Assembly: GCA_018712125.1 (NCBI GenBank) | Contig: DVHM01000133.1 | Location: 1 to 60,269, forward strand | DNA: 60,269 bases | Origin: Pullilachnospira_A gallistercoris | GTDB lineage: Bacteria; Bacillota; Clostridia; Lachnospirales; Lachnospiraceae | Direction: 5' to 3' | Notes under the pieces: generated by a model | The model's database searches: none | What the model was told of the DNA's origin: nothing | What the model saw: the letters and a program-made list of their open reading frames with translations, nothing else | In this document: piece after piece, positions 42,267 to 50,257 of the stretch | Numbering within the stretch: the stretch's first letter is position 1 | Layout of the letters: every line of letters begins with the position of its first letter | Program-made: the position numbers and the translations under genes

Positions 42267-42296
42267 AAATTGTCGGAATCGGGCGATGGAAAAAGC

Positions 42297-42325
42297 TTGT
42301 CCCCGTCTGTGGCCGGGAGTATAAT
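42297..42325 (+). promoter_or_regulatory. Promoter upstream of the MerR-type gene
   Basis: TTGTCC (42297-42302), 17-bp spacer, TATAAT (42320-42325). Confidence 0.65.
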
Positions 42326-42337
42326 GTACCTGTACAT
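42324..42337. promoter_or_regulatory. Perfect palindrome over the -10/start region, operator candidate
   Basis: ATGTAC-CT-GTACAT (42324-42337). It overlaps the end of the -10 box and the predicted start, the position of a repressor site; possibly autoregulation by the MerR-type protein. Confidence 0.5.
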
Positions 42338-42347
42338 AAAGCACTAC

Positions 42348-42401
42348 AAATGATGATGGAATCTGCGTGAAGATCCGCAGACTCTGTCATCATTTTTTTT
42401 T
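42348..42401 (+). terminator. Strong terminator directly before the MerR-type gene
   Basis: A 20-bp stem (42348-42367 with 42376-42395) containing two G-U pairs and one A-C mismatch, loop TGAAGATC, then T9. It ends 4 bp before the SD of the next gene, so it terminates dnaB and also any transcript from the promoter at 42297. Confidence 0.85.
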
Positions 42402-42416
42402 GAAGGAGGATGAAAA

Positions 42417-43028
42417 ATGGAACAGGTAAGGTACATGATCTCTGACGCCGCGAATATCGTTCAGCTGGAACAGCATGTTCTGCGCTACTGGGAGGATGAA
42501 CTTCAGCTGGATATACCCAGAAACGAGATGGGGCACCGCTACTATACGGACGAGAACATCAAGGAATTCCTCAAGATCAAAGAGTTGAAGGAGAAGGGAT
42601 ATCAGCTGAAGGCGATCCGTATGTATCTGAAAAACGAGAAGCAGAGGGAACAGAGAAATAAGGAGAAGGAGAGAGACCGGCAGATTCTGACCATAACCAA
42701 TGCGCGGGAACTGGGGCTGGAGAGTGATGGAAAGGAGAAGCAGCCGTCGGAAGTGGCCACGGTGGAGGATCCGAAAATCAAAATGGAGCAGTTCCAGGAG
42801 ATCATGACGGAGATCGTCGCCAATGCGCTTAAGAACAACAATGAGGATCTGTCCAATGAAGTGGGGGATCGCATTCTCAAAGAGATGAACTACCTGATGC
42901 GGGAGCAGCAGGAGCAGGAGGAGGACCGCTATCGAAAACTGGACGCGGCAATCCGCCAGCGGGGGACAAAAGCCAGAAAGGAAAAGAAAAAGGTCGGAAT
43001 CTTCGGCAGAAAAAAAGAACGTCTGTAA
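42417..43028 (+). CDS. MerR-type helix-turn-helix protein with coiled-coil tail
   Basis: A 203-residue protein. N-terminal MerR winged helix (MISDAANIVQLEQHVLRYWE, GHRYYTDENIKEFLKIKELK), then long charged helices (EKQREQRNKEKERDR) and a Lys-rich C-terminus. No ligand-binding domain, so it is more like RacA-type or structural DNA-binding proteins than a metal sensor. SD GAAGGAGG. Target unknown. Confidence 0.78.
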   Translation: MEQVRYMISDAANIVQLEQHVLRYWEDELQLDIPRNEMGHRYYTDENIKEFLKIKELKEKGYQLKAIRMYLKNEKQREQRNKEKERDRQILTITNARELGLESDGKEKQPSEVATVEDPKIKMEQFQEIMTEIVANALKNNNEDLSNEVGDRILKEMNYLMREQQEQEEDRYRKLDAAIRQRGTKARKEKKKVGIFGRKKERL

Positions 43029-43044
43029 ACACAGACGTTCTTTT
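43013..43044. terminator. Bidirectional terminator between MerR-type gene and ferredoxin
   Basis: A 14-bp perfect stem (AAAAGAACGTCTGT 43013-43026 with ACAGACGTTCTTTT 43031-43044), loop AAAC. The stop codon of the MerR-type gene lies in it. T runs occur on both strands. Confidence 0.92.
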
Positions 43045-43072
43045 ATGTAACAACACGTTGTTCCGAAAGGAA

Positions 43073-43243
43073 TTAACCCTCGGAGATAGCGCCTACCGGG
43101 CAGTTGCCAGCGCAGGAACCGCAGGAAATGCAGGTGTCCGCGTCGATGTTGTACTGAGTATCTCCCTGAGAGATAGCGCCTACCGGGCAGTTGGGTTCGC
43201 ATGTTCCACAGGAAATGCATGCATCAGAAATTACATATGCCAT
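43073..43243 (-). CDS. 2[4Fe-4S] ferredoxin
   Basis: A 56-residue clostridial-type ferredoxin, MAYVISDACISCGTCEPNCP at the start. Two CxxCxxCxxxCP motifs: Cys 9, 12, 15, 19 and Cys 38, 41, 44, 48, each cluster using the fourth Cys of the other motif. SD AGGAGG 8 bp before the ATG. Carries low-potential electrons, for example for pyruvate:ferredoxin oxidoreductase or hydrogenase. The two cluster motifs contain an identical 24-bp DNA stretch (43083-43106 and 43170-43193). Confidence 0.95.
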   Translation of the reverse strand: MAYVISDACISCGTCEPNCPVGAISQGDTQYNIDADTCISCGSCAGNCPVGAISEG

Positions 43244-43375
43244 AGTTCATTCCTCCTATTCACTAAAGAATATCAGCTCTTCACCTCTACTGTCATTCTA
43301 ATGCAATTACCCGGCGAAGACAAGTTTTTATTTCAGTACAAAGTGTGGATAAAATCTGGAAATCTGGAAAAAATG

Positions 43376-43404
43376 TTGATAAACAGAGCTAATCGTATTA
43401 TAAT
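43376..43404 (+). promoter_or_regulatory. Promoter of the DUF1858 gene
   Basis: TTGATA (43376-43381), 17-bp spacer, TATAAT (43399-43404). Confidence 0.72.
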
Positions 43405-43443
43405 AACTTCGCGAAAGCTATAGAAAAACAGGAGGAAAGAAAA

Positions 43444-43650
43444 ATGGCAAAAGTGACCAAAGATACCATGATTGGCGAACTGCTTCAGATCGATGAAGGC
43501 GTGGCACCAATTTTATTAAATATCGGAATGCACTGTCTCGGATGTCCCTCTTCTCAGATGGAGACCATTGAGCAGGCGGCGATGGTGCACGGCATTGACT
43601 CTGAGATGCTGGTGGACGAGATCAACAGCTTCCTGGAGTCCAGAGGCTAA
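43444..43650 (+). CDS. DUF1858 domain protein (hybrid-cluster-associated redox disulfide domain type)
   Basis: A 68-residue protein: MIGELLQIDEGVAPILLNIG, MHCLGCPSS with Cys31 and Cys34 as a CxxC pair, then helical FLESRG end. The family is a small helical redox-disulfide domain of uncertain function. SD AGGAGG. Own promoter and terminator, so monocistronic. Confidence 0.9.
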   Translation: MAKVTKDTMIGELLQIDEGVAPILLNIGMHCLGCPSSQMETIEQAAMVHGIDSEMLVDEINSFLESRG

Positions 43651-43678
43651 GGATCGGAAAGCAAGAGCGTGAAAAAGA

Positions 43679-43715
43679 AAGGGCGGAGGCATCGAAATGT
43701 CTCCGTCCTTCTTTT
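43679..43715 (+). terminator. Terminator of the DUF1858 gene
   Basis: AAGG-CGGAG-CAT pairs with ATG-CTCCG-CCTT around a CGAA tetraloop, followed by CTTTT. Confidence 0.85.
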
Positions 43716-43769
43716 CTGTTTTGGGAACGTCTCTGGGGACGTCTTCATCCATCGGCAGCTACACCGGCG

Positions 43770-44519
43770 TCATACCTTGGAGAGAACCTCCAGGGCATTT
43801 TCGGGAATCAGCAGCTGATAGTGCTCTTCGAAGTAAGCCTGGGATCCGACGGAAAAGTGATCCTGAGATCCGTATTCCGTCAGAATATTGCAGACCTTAT
43901 TAAATTCTTCCGGTGTGTGCTGACTTTTGCTGACAACTAGATAATATTCGCCTGTCTTGGGATTCTTGTACAAATAGTTTTTGCCGTGATAGAAGGGGGT
44001 AAGTATGTGAGTGAGTCGGAACAGATCATCCATATTGTGGAAAACAAACATCTTGGTAATATCTACCGGGATGTCCCGCTCACTACCGGGGATACCTCCC
44101 TGCTCCGCGGCCTTTCCGGCAGCGGCGACAGCCTCTTTGGCCTGTCGGAACAGCTTTATGATATCATTGGCAGAAGCACTGCCGTTTCTGGTCAAATCAA
44201 TCTCATCGTAACTCTCATCCGTATCGTCCTGATCTTCCGAGAACCGGGAAAACCGGGTGTCCAGCTCCTCCGGGTATTCCACCTTCGTGACAATCAGCAG
44301 GATCGCATCGGATGAGATGGGAACCGCTTCGATCATCAGTGGGATGTCGTCGGCGTTGAAGCCGAACTGGTAGGATGCCTGCTGCATCAGCTCCCGGAAA
44401 AGCATCTTTGCCTTCTCCGTGCCGTAGGCTAATTCGCTGAGCTTCATGTGCCGGCTGTCTAAATCCTCCCGCGTCAGGGTGCAACGTATCTGGTTGTCAT
44501 TTACTTTTTCAATTTTCAT
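43770..44519 (-). CDS. mecA: Adaptor protein MecA
   Basis: A 249-residue protein: N-terminal domain MKIEKVNDNQIRCTLTREDL and FRELMQQASYQFGFNADDIP, an acidic linker (SEDQDDTDESYDEIDL) and the C-terminal ClpC-binding domain (DDLFRLTHILTPFYHGKNYL, YLVVSKSQHTPEEFN). It feeds substrates such as ComK-type proteins to ClpCP. Monocistronic with its own promoter. Confidence 0.92.
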   Translation of the reverse strand: MKIEKVNDNQIRCTLTREDLDSRHMKLSELAYGTEKAKMLFRELMQQASYQFGFNADDIPLMIEAVPISSDAILLIVTKVEYPEELDTRFSRFSEDQDDTDESYDEIDLTRNGSASANDIIKLFRQAKEAVAAAGKAAEQGGIPGSERDIPVDITKMFVFHNMDDLFRLTHILTPFYHGKNYLYKNPKTGEYYLVVSKSQHTPEEFNKVCNILTEYGSQDHFSVGSQAYFEEHYQLLIPENALEVLSKV

Positions 44520-45491
44520 ATATCGTCACATCCTTTATTGAAAATTTGGTAAATGATTACCTGGCTTCATTATATACAATGAAAAAAACAAAGTAAAGAA
44601 CACGAATCTTAAAAAAGTCTAAATTTGTAAAAAAATGCTTAAATATAGCGGATTTTGTTGAAATAAAAACCGGAATTTGATATAAACTATGCAGGAGATA
44701 GCTTTCCTGTTCTGGAAATTCTTTTCAGGAAAGCAGTTCATCACAGCACATCTTTGAGGCATGTCCGCAATCAGCAGCCGCAGGATATCGCCTTTCAGAT
44801 CCCGATTTATTTCCCAAAAGGCGCGTCCGCACATACCGCGGCGCTAATATAACCATATGCATTTCGCTGAAAAGTTATTATCATTTTCTCGATTGTTTCT
44901 TACCATTCTGGGAAATTTTTTCCAAATTTATGCAAAAAATAAAAGAAAAGCCATGGTACGCTGAGGATGAATGTTTCTCCCGGGCACCGCGAAAGGAGCA
45001 CCGGAACAGACGGGGAGTCTGCGGAAAGGCGAAAGCACATCATATACCACGAACAGATTTGACCTTTTCCGGATACCTGCGCCTGGGCCGGCTGTCTTTG
45101 GACCGGCATTTTCCATATGTCCGGCTATGGATTCCGCCAGTTTCAGACACGGAGTAAAAAAGAATGTGAAAAGAAAAGATTTTGTCAACGGCGGAAGAAA
45201 AGGGCAGAACAGGAAGATGTCGGCGCGGGACCGACACAGGCGGCTGCGGAAAGGAGGTTTTCGGGAGTTTACGGTACGGGGAGATCTCAATGCCTTGTAC
45301 ATATGGAATATCCGTAAGGATAAAAAGAACGGAAGAACAGGCGGGAAAACGGATACGAATCGGCGCGAAGGGCTCCCGCTTGTCCTTTCCAACCGACCGG
45401 GAGTGTGTTATACTGGACAGGCGAAAGACAGTTCCCGAAATCGTGTGAAGCGCGTATTTTCGGGGGAACAGGAACAGTCGGAGGAAGACAG
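44520..45491. other. 972-bp region without a convincing gene
   Basis: Between mecA and the GH18 gene. It holds the mecA promoter, a rightward promoter candidate (TTGAAA 44658-44663, 17 bp, TATAAA 44681-44686) followed by a 9-bp hairpin GCTTTCCTG/CAGGAAAGC (44701-44709, 44726-44734), and a TTATACT -10-like box near 45411. Several frames are open on both strands but lack SD sites and family resemblance. No terminator was found for the rightward start. Confidence 0.55.
44569..44597 (-). promoter_or_regulatory. Promoter of mecA
   Basis: On the minus strand: TTTACT (44597-44592), 17-bp spacer, TATAAT (44574-44569). Confidence 0.65.
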
Positions 45492-47219
45492 ATGGAAAGA
45501 AAGAGAACGCGCAGAAAGCCGGGGAATGGCAGACTGCGTTGGGTAATTGGGGGAGTCGGAGCCGTCATTGTGCTGGCTCTGGTAATTTTTCTGGTACAGC
45601 GCTACACACCGTCGAAGGAGCGGATGGCGCTGACAGACTATTTTGTCCTGACAGAGGAAGATCAGGCGGCGGTTATCGTGGATGGAACTTACTATGAGGA
45701 TGAGGCTGATACGCCGGTTCATGGGATTTATCAGGACGGCCATCCCTATCTGGAGATCTCCTTTTTGAAGGAGTATCTGGACGACGGGTATGTCTATGAC
45801 GGCACGGAAAATATTCTGCGCTACATCACATCCTCCCATGTCATCTCGGTATCTCCGGGGAGCAGCACTTACATGGTGGACCGGAGCAGGGAACAGGCGG
45901 ATCACAATATCATGATCGCCCGGGATGGGGCGGTATATCTCTCCCTGGATTTCATGAAGCAGTATACGGATCTCACCTATTCCATAGCGGAGGAGCCCTG
46001 CCGTTTGATCATAGAGAAGGCGGGGTATGAGAAGACCACGGCGGCGCTGAAGCGGGATACGGAACTTCGGCGGCACGGCGGCGTAAAGAGTCCGATCCTG
46101 AAGGATGGCAAAGAGGGGGATGTGGTCAGTGTGCTGGATGATTACGGCAGCTGGAGCCTGGTGCTCACACAGGACGGTGTGCTGGGGTGCGTACAGAACA
46201 GCCGTCTGGGCAGCAGGCAGCAGGTCGTGACGGAGGCGACGCTTCCGAAGGAGGAATTTTCCCATATTCTGCTGGATACGGATGTCGTGCTCGGATGGCA
46301 TCAGGTTACCTCCGCTTCCGCCAACAGCGGTATCGCGGATGTGTTGAGCAGGGCCTCCGGTATGAATGTGATCTCGCCCACCTGGTTTTATCTGGATGAC
46401 AATCAGGGCGGCATCGCGGATCTGGGAAGCAGATCCTATGTGGATTACTGTCATCAGCAGGGGGTGCAGGTCTGGGGACTGGTCAGCAATCTGGAAAACG
46501 ACGAGGTGGATACCACCAGTGTGCTGAATACCACATCCAGCCGGGATGCGCTGGTAAACAATTTGATCGCGGCGGCGATTACCTACAACCTGGACGGTAT
46601 CAATGTGGATATCGAGCAGCTGAGCGGCGCGGCGGCGGACGGCTACCTTGCTTTTGTCAAGGAACTGTCCCTCAAGTGCGAGAAGAATGACCTGATTCTC
46701 TCGGTGGATAACTACGCGCCGTCGGCATCCTCCATGATTTACAATCGGGATGTCCAGGCAGATTTCGCGGACTACGTGATCATCATGGCGTACGATGAGC
46801 ACTATTCCGGCGGCGACGAAGCGGGATCCGTAGCCTCTATCGGATTTGTGGAGGACGCGGTAAAAGCGACGCTGGAGGAAGTGCCGAAGGAGCAGGTCAT
46901 CATGGGCATGCCCCTGTATTCCAGAGTATGGTATTATGACGGCACGACTTTGAAGAGCAGTGCCATGGGGGTTGCTGCCACGGCAAATTATATCGCGGAT
47001 CACAATATGACGATGACCTGGGATGAGAAGCTGGGGCAGAATTACGGAGAGTATACCCAGGATGGCGTCACATACCAGCTCTGGCAGGAGGACGCCTTCT
47101 CCATAGAGGAGAAGCTGAAGGTGCTCACAGAGCATGATCTGGCGGGCGGCGCTTTCTGGAAGCTGGGCTTTGACGACGCGAGCATCTGGAGCGTGACGGC
47201 AAAGTACCTCAATCCATAG
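45492..47219 (+). CDS. Glycoside hydrolase family 18 protein, membrane-anchored
   Basis: A 575-residue protein. Basic N-terminus then one helix (about 17-36, VIGGVGAVIVLALVIFLVQR), an N-terminal domain like copper-amine-oxidase-N/stalk repeats (YLEISFLKEYLDDGYVYDGT), an SH3-like segment (VVSVLDDYGSWSLVLTQDGV) and a C-terminal GH18 barrel with the catalytic motif LDGINVDIEQ (Glu375 proton donor). Similar to spore-cortex/cell-wall N-acetylglucosaminidases (YaaH/YdhD class). ATG 45492 behind GGAGGAAG. Upstream of cwlD, so a role in cortex or wall turnover is likely. Confidence 0.86.
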   Translation: MERKRTRRKPGNGRLRWVIGGVGAVIVLALVIFLVQRYTPSKERMALTDYFVLTEEDQAAVIVDGTYYEDEADTPVHGIYQDGHPYLEISFLKEYLDDGYVYDGTENILRYITSSHVISVSPGSSTYMVDRSREQADHNIMIARDGAVYLSLDFMKQYTDLTYSIAEEPCRLIIEKAGYEKTTAALKRDTELRRHGGVKSPILKDGKEGDVVSVLDDYGSWSLVLTQDGVLGCVQNSRLGSRQQVVTEATLPKEEFSHILLDTDVVLGWHQVTSASANSGIADVLSRASGMNVISPTWFYLDDNQGGIADLGSRSYVDYCHQQGVQVWGLVSNLENDEVDTTSVLNTTSSRDALVNNLIAAAITYNLDGINVDIEQLSGAAADGYLAFVKELSLKCEKNDLILSVDNYAPSASSMIYNRDVQADFADYVIIMAYDEHYSGGDEAGSVASIGFVEDAVKATLEEVPKEQVIMGMPLYSRVWYYDGTTLKSSAMGVAATANYIADHNMTMTWDEKLGQNYGEYTQDGVTYQLWQEDAFSIEEKLKVLTEHDLAGGAFWKLGFDDASIWSVTAKYLNP

Positions 47220-47315
47220 ACAGCGGGAACCCGGACAGTCCCGGGCAAAAGGCGTCTACACAAAAGGGTTTCTTCATATAAATAGAGTGAGCATTGTGTG
47301 AGAGGAAACCCTGCA

Positions 47316-48032
47316 ATGAGGAAGAAGATCGAACTGATTATGGCGGTCTGTCTGATTCTGACAGCGCTGTTCGCCGCCACCCACGGCGTCCGGGACGCAG
47401 TCAGCGGCCGGGCTGTGGAGGGGATGAAAGTGATGATTGACGCCGGTCACGGGGGAAATGATCCGGGAAAAGTGGCGGCGGACGGCAGCCTTGAGAAGGA
47501 TATCAACCTGGAGATCGCGCTCTGTCTGGGGGATTATCTGGAGAAGAAGGGGATGGATGTCTATTATATCCGTCAGAAGGATATGGGGCTGTACAGCCCG
47601 GGTTCCACCAGCAAGAAGTCCGAGGATCTCAAGAAGCGCTGCGAGATCATTGAGGATATAGATCCGGACATTACCATCAGCATCCATCAGAACAGCTATC
47701 AGGAAAGCTATGTGAAGGGAGCCCAGGTTTTTTATTACAGCCAGTCGGTGCAGGGAAAGGCATTGGCGGAGGCGCTGCAGGAAAATCTGCGAAAGTACGC
47801 GGACAGGGAAAACACGAGGAAGGCCAAGGCCAACGACAGTTACTATATCCTGAAAAATACCGTCAGCCCGACGGTTATCGTGGAGTGCGGTTTTCTGAGC
47901 AATCCCAAGGAGGCAGAGAAACTTCAGGAATCTTCCTATCAGGAGAAGCTGGCGGAGGCGATCTATCACGGTATCTGTGATTTCCTGGAGGAAAACAGCG
48001 GGGAAGATTCCCGGGAAGGCCGCAGGTTGTGA
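47316..48032 (+). CDS. cwlD: N-acetylmuramoyl-L-alanine amidase CwlD
   Basis: A 238-residue amidase_3 enzyme. N-terminal signal-anchor (IELIMAVCLILTALFAATHG), zinc-site VMIDAGHGGNDPGKV, Glu in EKDINLEIAL, ISIHQNSYQES and the catalytic Glu in VIVECGFLSNP. Length and motifs match CwlD, which with PdaA makes muramic-delta-lactam in spore cortex. The ATG at 47316 is behind GAGAGGAAA; a GTG at 47298 is less likely. Confidence 0.9.
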   Translation: MRKKIELIMAVCLILTALFAATHGVRDAVSGRAVEGMKVMIDAGHGGNDPGKVAADGSLEKDINLEIALCLGDYLEKKGMDVYYIRQKDMGLYSPGSTSKKSEDLKKRCEIIEDIDPDITISIHQNSYQESYVKGAQVFYYSQSVQGKALAEALQENLRKYADRENTRKAKANDSYYILKNTVSPTVIVECGFLSNPKEAEKLQESSYQEKLAEAIYHGICDFLEENSGEDSREGRRL

Positions 48033-48054
48033 AAATGGAAAAAAGTGCTATAAT
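48027..48054 (+). promoter_or_regulatory. Promoter ending 6 bp before the sua5-type start codon
   Basis: TTGTGA (48027-48032), 16-bp spacer, TGC + TATAAT (48049-48054), an extended -10. The expected +1 (about 48060-48062) coincides with the ATG at 48061. Confidence 0.6.
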
Positions 48055-48060
48055 GTGCCT

Positions 48061-49110
48061 ATGGATACAAAATATTATCGCTTAACAAATCAATCCTCGG
48101 ACAAAGAGATCTATCAGGAGGCAGGCCGCATTATCAGGGCGGGCGGGCTGGTCGCGTTTCCCACAGAGACGGTTTACGGGCTGGGAGGAGACGCGGAAAA
48201 TCCCCTGGCATCCAGGAAGATCTATGAGGCCAAGGGCCGTCCGTCGGATAATCCGCTGATTGTTCATATAGCGGAGATTTCCCAACTGAAAGAGATTGCG
48301 TCCCATCTGCCGAAGGAGGCGGAGAAACTGGCGGAGGCCTTCTGGCCGGGGCCGCTTACCATGATTGTGGACAAAAATGACCGCATTCCCCTGGAGACCA
48401 CGGGAGGTCTGCAGACGGTTGCCGTGCGCATGCCCAGCCACCCGGCTGCCCGGGAGTTTATCAGAGTCAGCGGCCGTATGATCGCAGCGCCCAGCGCCAA
48501 TACCTCCGGCAGACCGAGCCCCACCAGAGCGGAACACGTGCGGCAGGATCTGGACGGCAGGATCGACATGATTCTGGACGGAGGGCCGGTTGGGATCGGA
48601 CTGGAATCCACGATTGTGGATCTCACAGAGGGGACGCCGACCATTCTGCGCCCCGGATACATTACCGGGAAGATGCTCAGAGAGGTGCTGGGAGAAGTGC
48701 GGGTTGACCCGGGCATACAGGGTAAAGAGAGCCATGCGAGACCGAAGGCGCCGGGAATGCGGTATCGCCATTACGCGCCGAGAGCGCAGCTGACCATCGT
48801 GGATGGACAAGCCGAAAAGGTCATCGAATACATCAATCGCCAGACAGCGGAAGCAGGACAGCGAGGGGAGAAAGCCGGAGTGATTGCCACGGAGGAGACG
48901 AAGAAGGCGTATTGCGCGCCGGTGGTGCTGTCCATGGGAGAGCGGTCGGACGAGGAGGGAATTGCCCGCCATCTCTTTGATATTCTGCGCAGATTTGACG
49001 AGACGGATGTGGATGTGATTTACTCGGAGAGTTTTGAGACGCCGAATCTGGGACAGGCGATTATGAACCGTCTGCTGAAGGCGGCGGGACATCGGATGAT
49101 AAAGGTATAG
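48061..49110 (+). CDS. L-threonylcarbamoyladenylate synthase (Sua5/YwlC type)
   Basis: A 349-residue protein: YrdC/TsaC domain (AGGLVAFPTETVYGLGGDAE, KGRPSDNPLIVHI, RMPSHPAAREFI, APSANTSGRPSPT) plus the C-terminal Sua5 domain (GMRYRHYAPRAQLTIVDG). It makes the threonylcarbamoyl-AMP for t6A37 of tRNA. No SD is present before the ATG and a TATAAT ends 6 bp upstream, so the mRNA may be leaderless. Followed by the phosphatase-like gene as in ywlC-ywlE of B. subtilis. Confidence 0.92.
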   Translation: MDTKYYRLTNQSSDKEIYQEAGRIIRAGGLVAFPTETVYGLGGDAENPLASRKIYEAKGRPSDNPLIVHIAEISQLKEIASHLPKEAEKLAEAFWPGPLTMIVDKNDRIPLETTGGLQTVAVRMPSHPAAREFIRVSGRMIAAPSANTSGRPSPTRAEHVRQDLDGRIDMILDGGPVGIGLESTIVDLTEGTPTILRPGYITGKMLREVLGEVRVDPGIQGKESHARPKAPGMRYRHYAPRAQLTIVDGQAEKVIEYINRQTAEAGQRGEKAGVIATEETKKAYCAPVVLSMGERSDEEGIARHLFDILRRFDETDVDVIYSESFETPNLGQAIMNRLLKAAGHRMIKV

Positions 49111-49119
49111 GAGAAGGGT

Positions 49120-49587
49120 ATGGAAGAGATAAAAAGGATCATTTTTGCTTCGGACAGCGGGACAAGCCGGGCGGCGATGGCGGCCGGAATCCTGCGATCC
49201 CTGCCGGAGGCCGCGGATTTTTCGGTGGAGGCCAGAGGGCTTCTGGTGCAGTTCCCGGAGCCGCTGAATCAGAAAGCCGAGGCGGTCATGATCAGCAACG
49301 GCATTGTATGGGAGAATTTCTCCTCCCGGCAGCTGGAGGAATCGGACTTTGAGGACGGCACGATGGTTTTTACCATGAGCGCTGATCAGCGGCAGAAGAT
49401 TCTGGAGACTTACGACGGGGCTACGGAGGAGAACACAAGAGTGCTGTCCGCCTATGTGGGAGATGAGCTGGAGATTGTGGATCCCTACGGGGGATCGCTT
49501 CAGGTGTACGGGCTCTGTTTTGAAGTTCTGAAAAACGCGATTGAGCGGCTGCCGAAGAAATTGAGGGAGGAGGAGCGTCATGAGTGA
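49120..49587 (+). CDS. Low-molecular-weight phosphatase-fold protein lacking the catalytic Cys (YwlE-like)
   Basis: A 155-residue protein that aligns with LMW protein phosphatases, but the P-loop CxGNTCRS is here S11-DSGTSR17: Ser replaces the nucleophilic Cys while the loop Arg (R17) and the general-acid Asp (D121 in IVDPYGG) remain. B. subtilis YwlE, a protein-arginine phosphatase next to ywlC, has the normal Cys. So it is either catalytically dead and binding-only, or uses another mechanism. SD GAGAAGGG. Overlaps the next gene by 8 bp. Confidence 0.75.
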   Translation: MEEIKRIIFASDSGTSRAAMAAGILRSLPEAADFSVEARGLLVQFPEPLNQKAEAVMISNGIVWENFSSRQLEESDFEDGTMVFTMSADQRQKILETYDGATEENTRVLSAYVGDELEIVDPYGGSLQVYGLCFEVLKNAIERLPKKLREEERHE

Positions 49588-50065
49588 CAAGCGTCTGGAC
49601 TATATCAGCTGGGATGAATATTTTATGGGGGTGGCGTTCCTTTCCGCCATGCGTTCCAAGGATCCCCACACACAGGTGGGCGCCTGTATTGTCAGCGAGG
49701 ACAACAAGATTTTGTCCATGGGCTATAACGGATTTCCCTGGGGATGTTCCGACGACGAGTTTCCCTGGAAGCGGGAGGGCGATCCGCTGGACAATAAATA
49801 TTTTTATACGACCCACAGCGAGCTGAACGCGATCCTGAACTACCGGGGCGGAAGCCTGGAGGGATCAAAGCTCTATGTGTCTCTGTTTCCCTGCAATGAG
49901 TGCGCGAAAGCGATCATACAGAGTGGAATCAAAACCGTTATCTATGAATGTGACAAATACGACAACACACCTTCTGTCATAGCGTCCAAGAGAATGCTCA
50001 AGGCCGCGGGAGTAAAATTTCGCAAATATGAGCATACTGGCAGAGAGGTAACCATAAAATTATAG
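49580..50065 (+). CDS. dCMP deaminase (ComEB family)
   Basis: A 161-residue zinc deaminase. Active-site H79-S-E81 (HSELNAI) in place of the usual HAE, with C105 and C108 (PCNEC) as zinc ligands. RSKDPHTQVGACIVSEDNKI and MGYNGFPWGC are typical of deoxycytidylate deaminase. It converts dCMP to dUMP for dTMP synthesis. SD GGAGGAG; overlaps the preceding gene. Confidence 0.9.
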   Translation: MSDKRLDYISWDEYFMGVAFLSAMRSKDPHTQVGACIVSEDNKILSMGYNGFPWGCSDDEFPWKREGDPLDNKYFYTTHSELNAILNYRGGSLEGSKLYVSLFPCNECAKAIIQSGIKTVIYECDKYDNTPSVIASKRMLKAAGVKFRKYEHTGREVTIKL

Positions 50066-50117
50066 GGTCGGCCTTAGGGCTGACAGAGATCATGCTGTTT
50101 ACCCGATGAGATCAGGG

Positions 50118-50167
50118 CGGCGGCAGGCGATTGTCCGAGACAATGGATTGCCTGCTGCCGTTTTTTT
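50118..50167 (+). terminator. Terminator of the sua5-dCMP deaminase operon
   Basis: CGGCGGCAGGC-ATTGTC pairs with CAATG-TGCCTGCTGCCG around a short loop, followed by T7 (50161-50167). Confidence 0.9.
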
Positions 50168-50257
50168 ATTTCACAGGAAACTGCGTTCCATATGAAATAA
50201 ATTTTGCGGGAAATCTTATAAAAGCATGTGTGTAAAAAATACCTCCGGGAGAAGAAA

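Noticed and set aside
44619..44834. A 71-codon minus-strand frame and other frames in the mecA-GH18 gap
   Set aside because: No SD, no recognisable family, and low-complexity ends.
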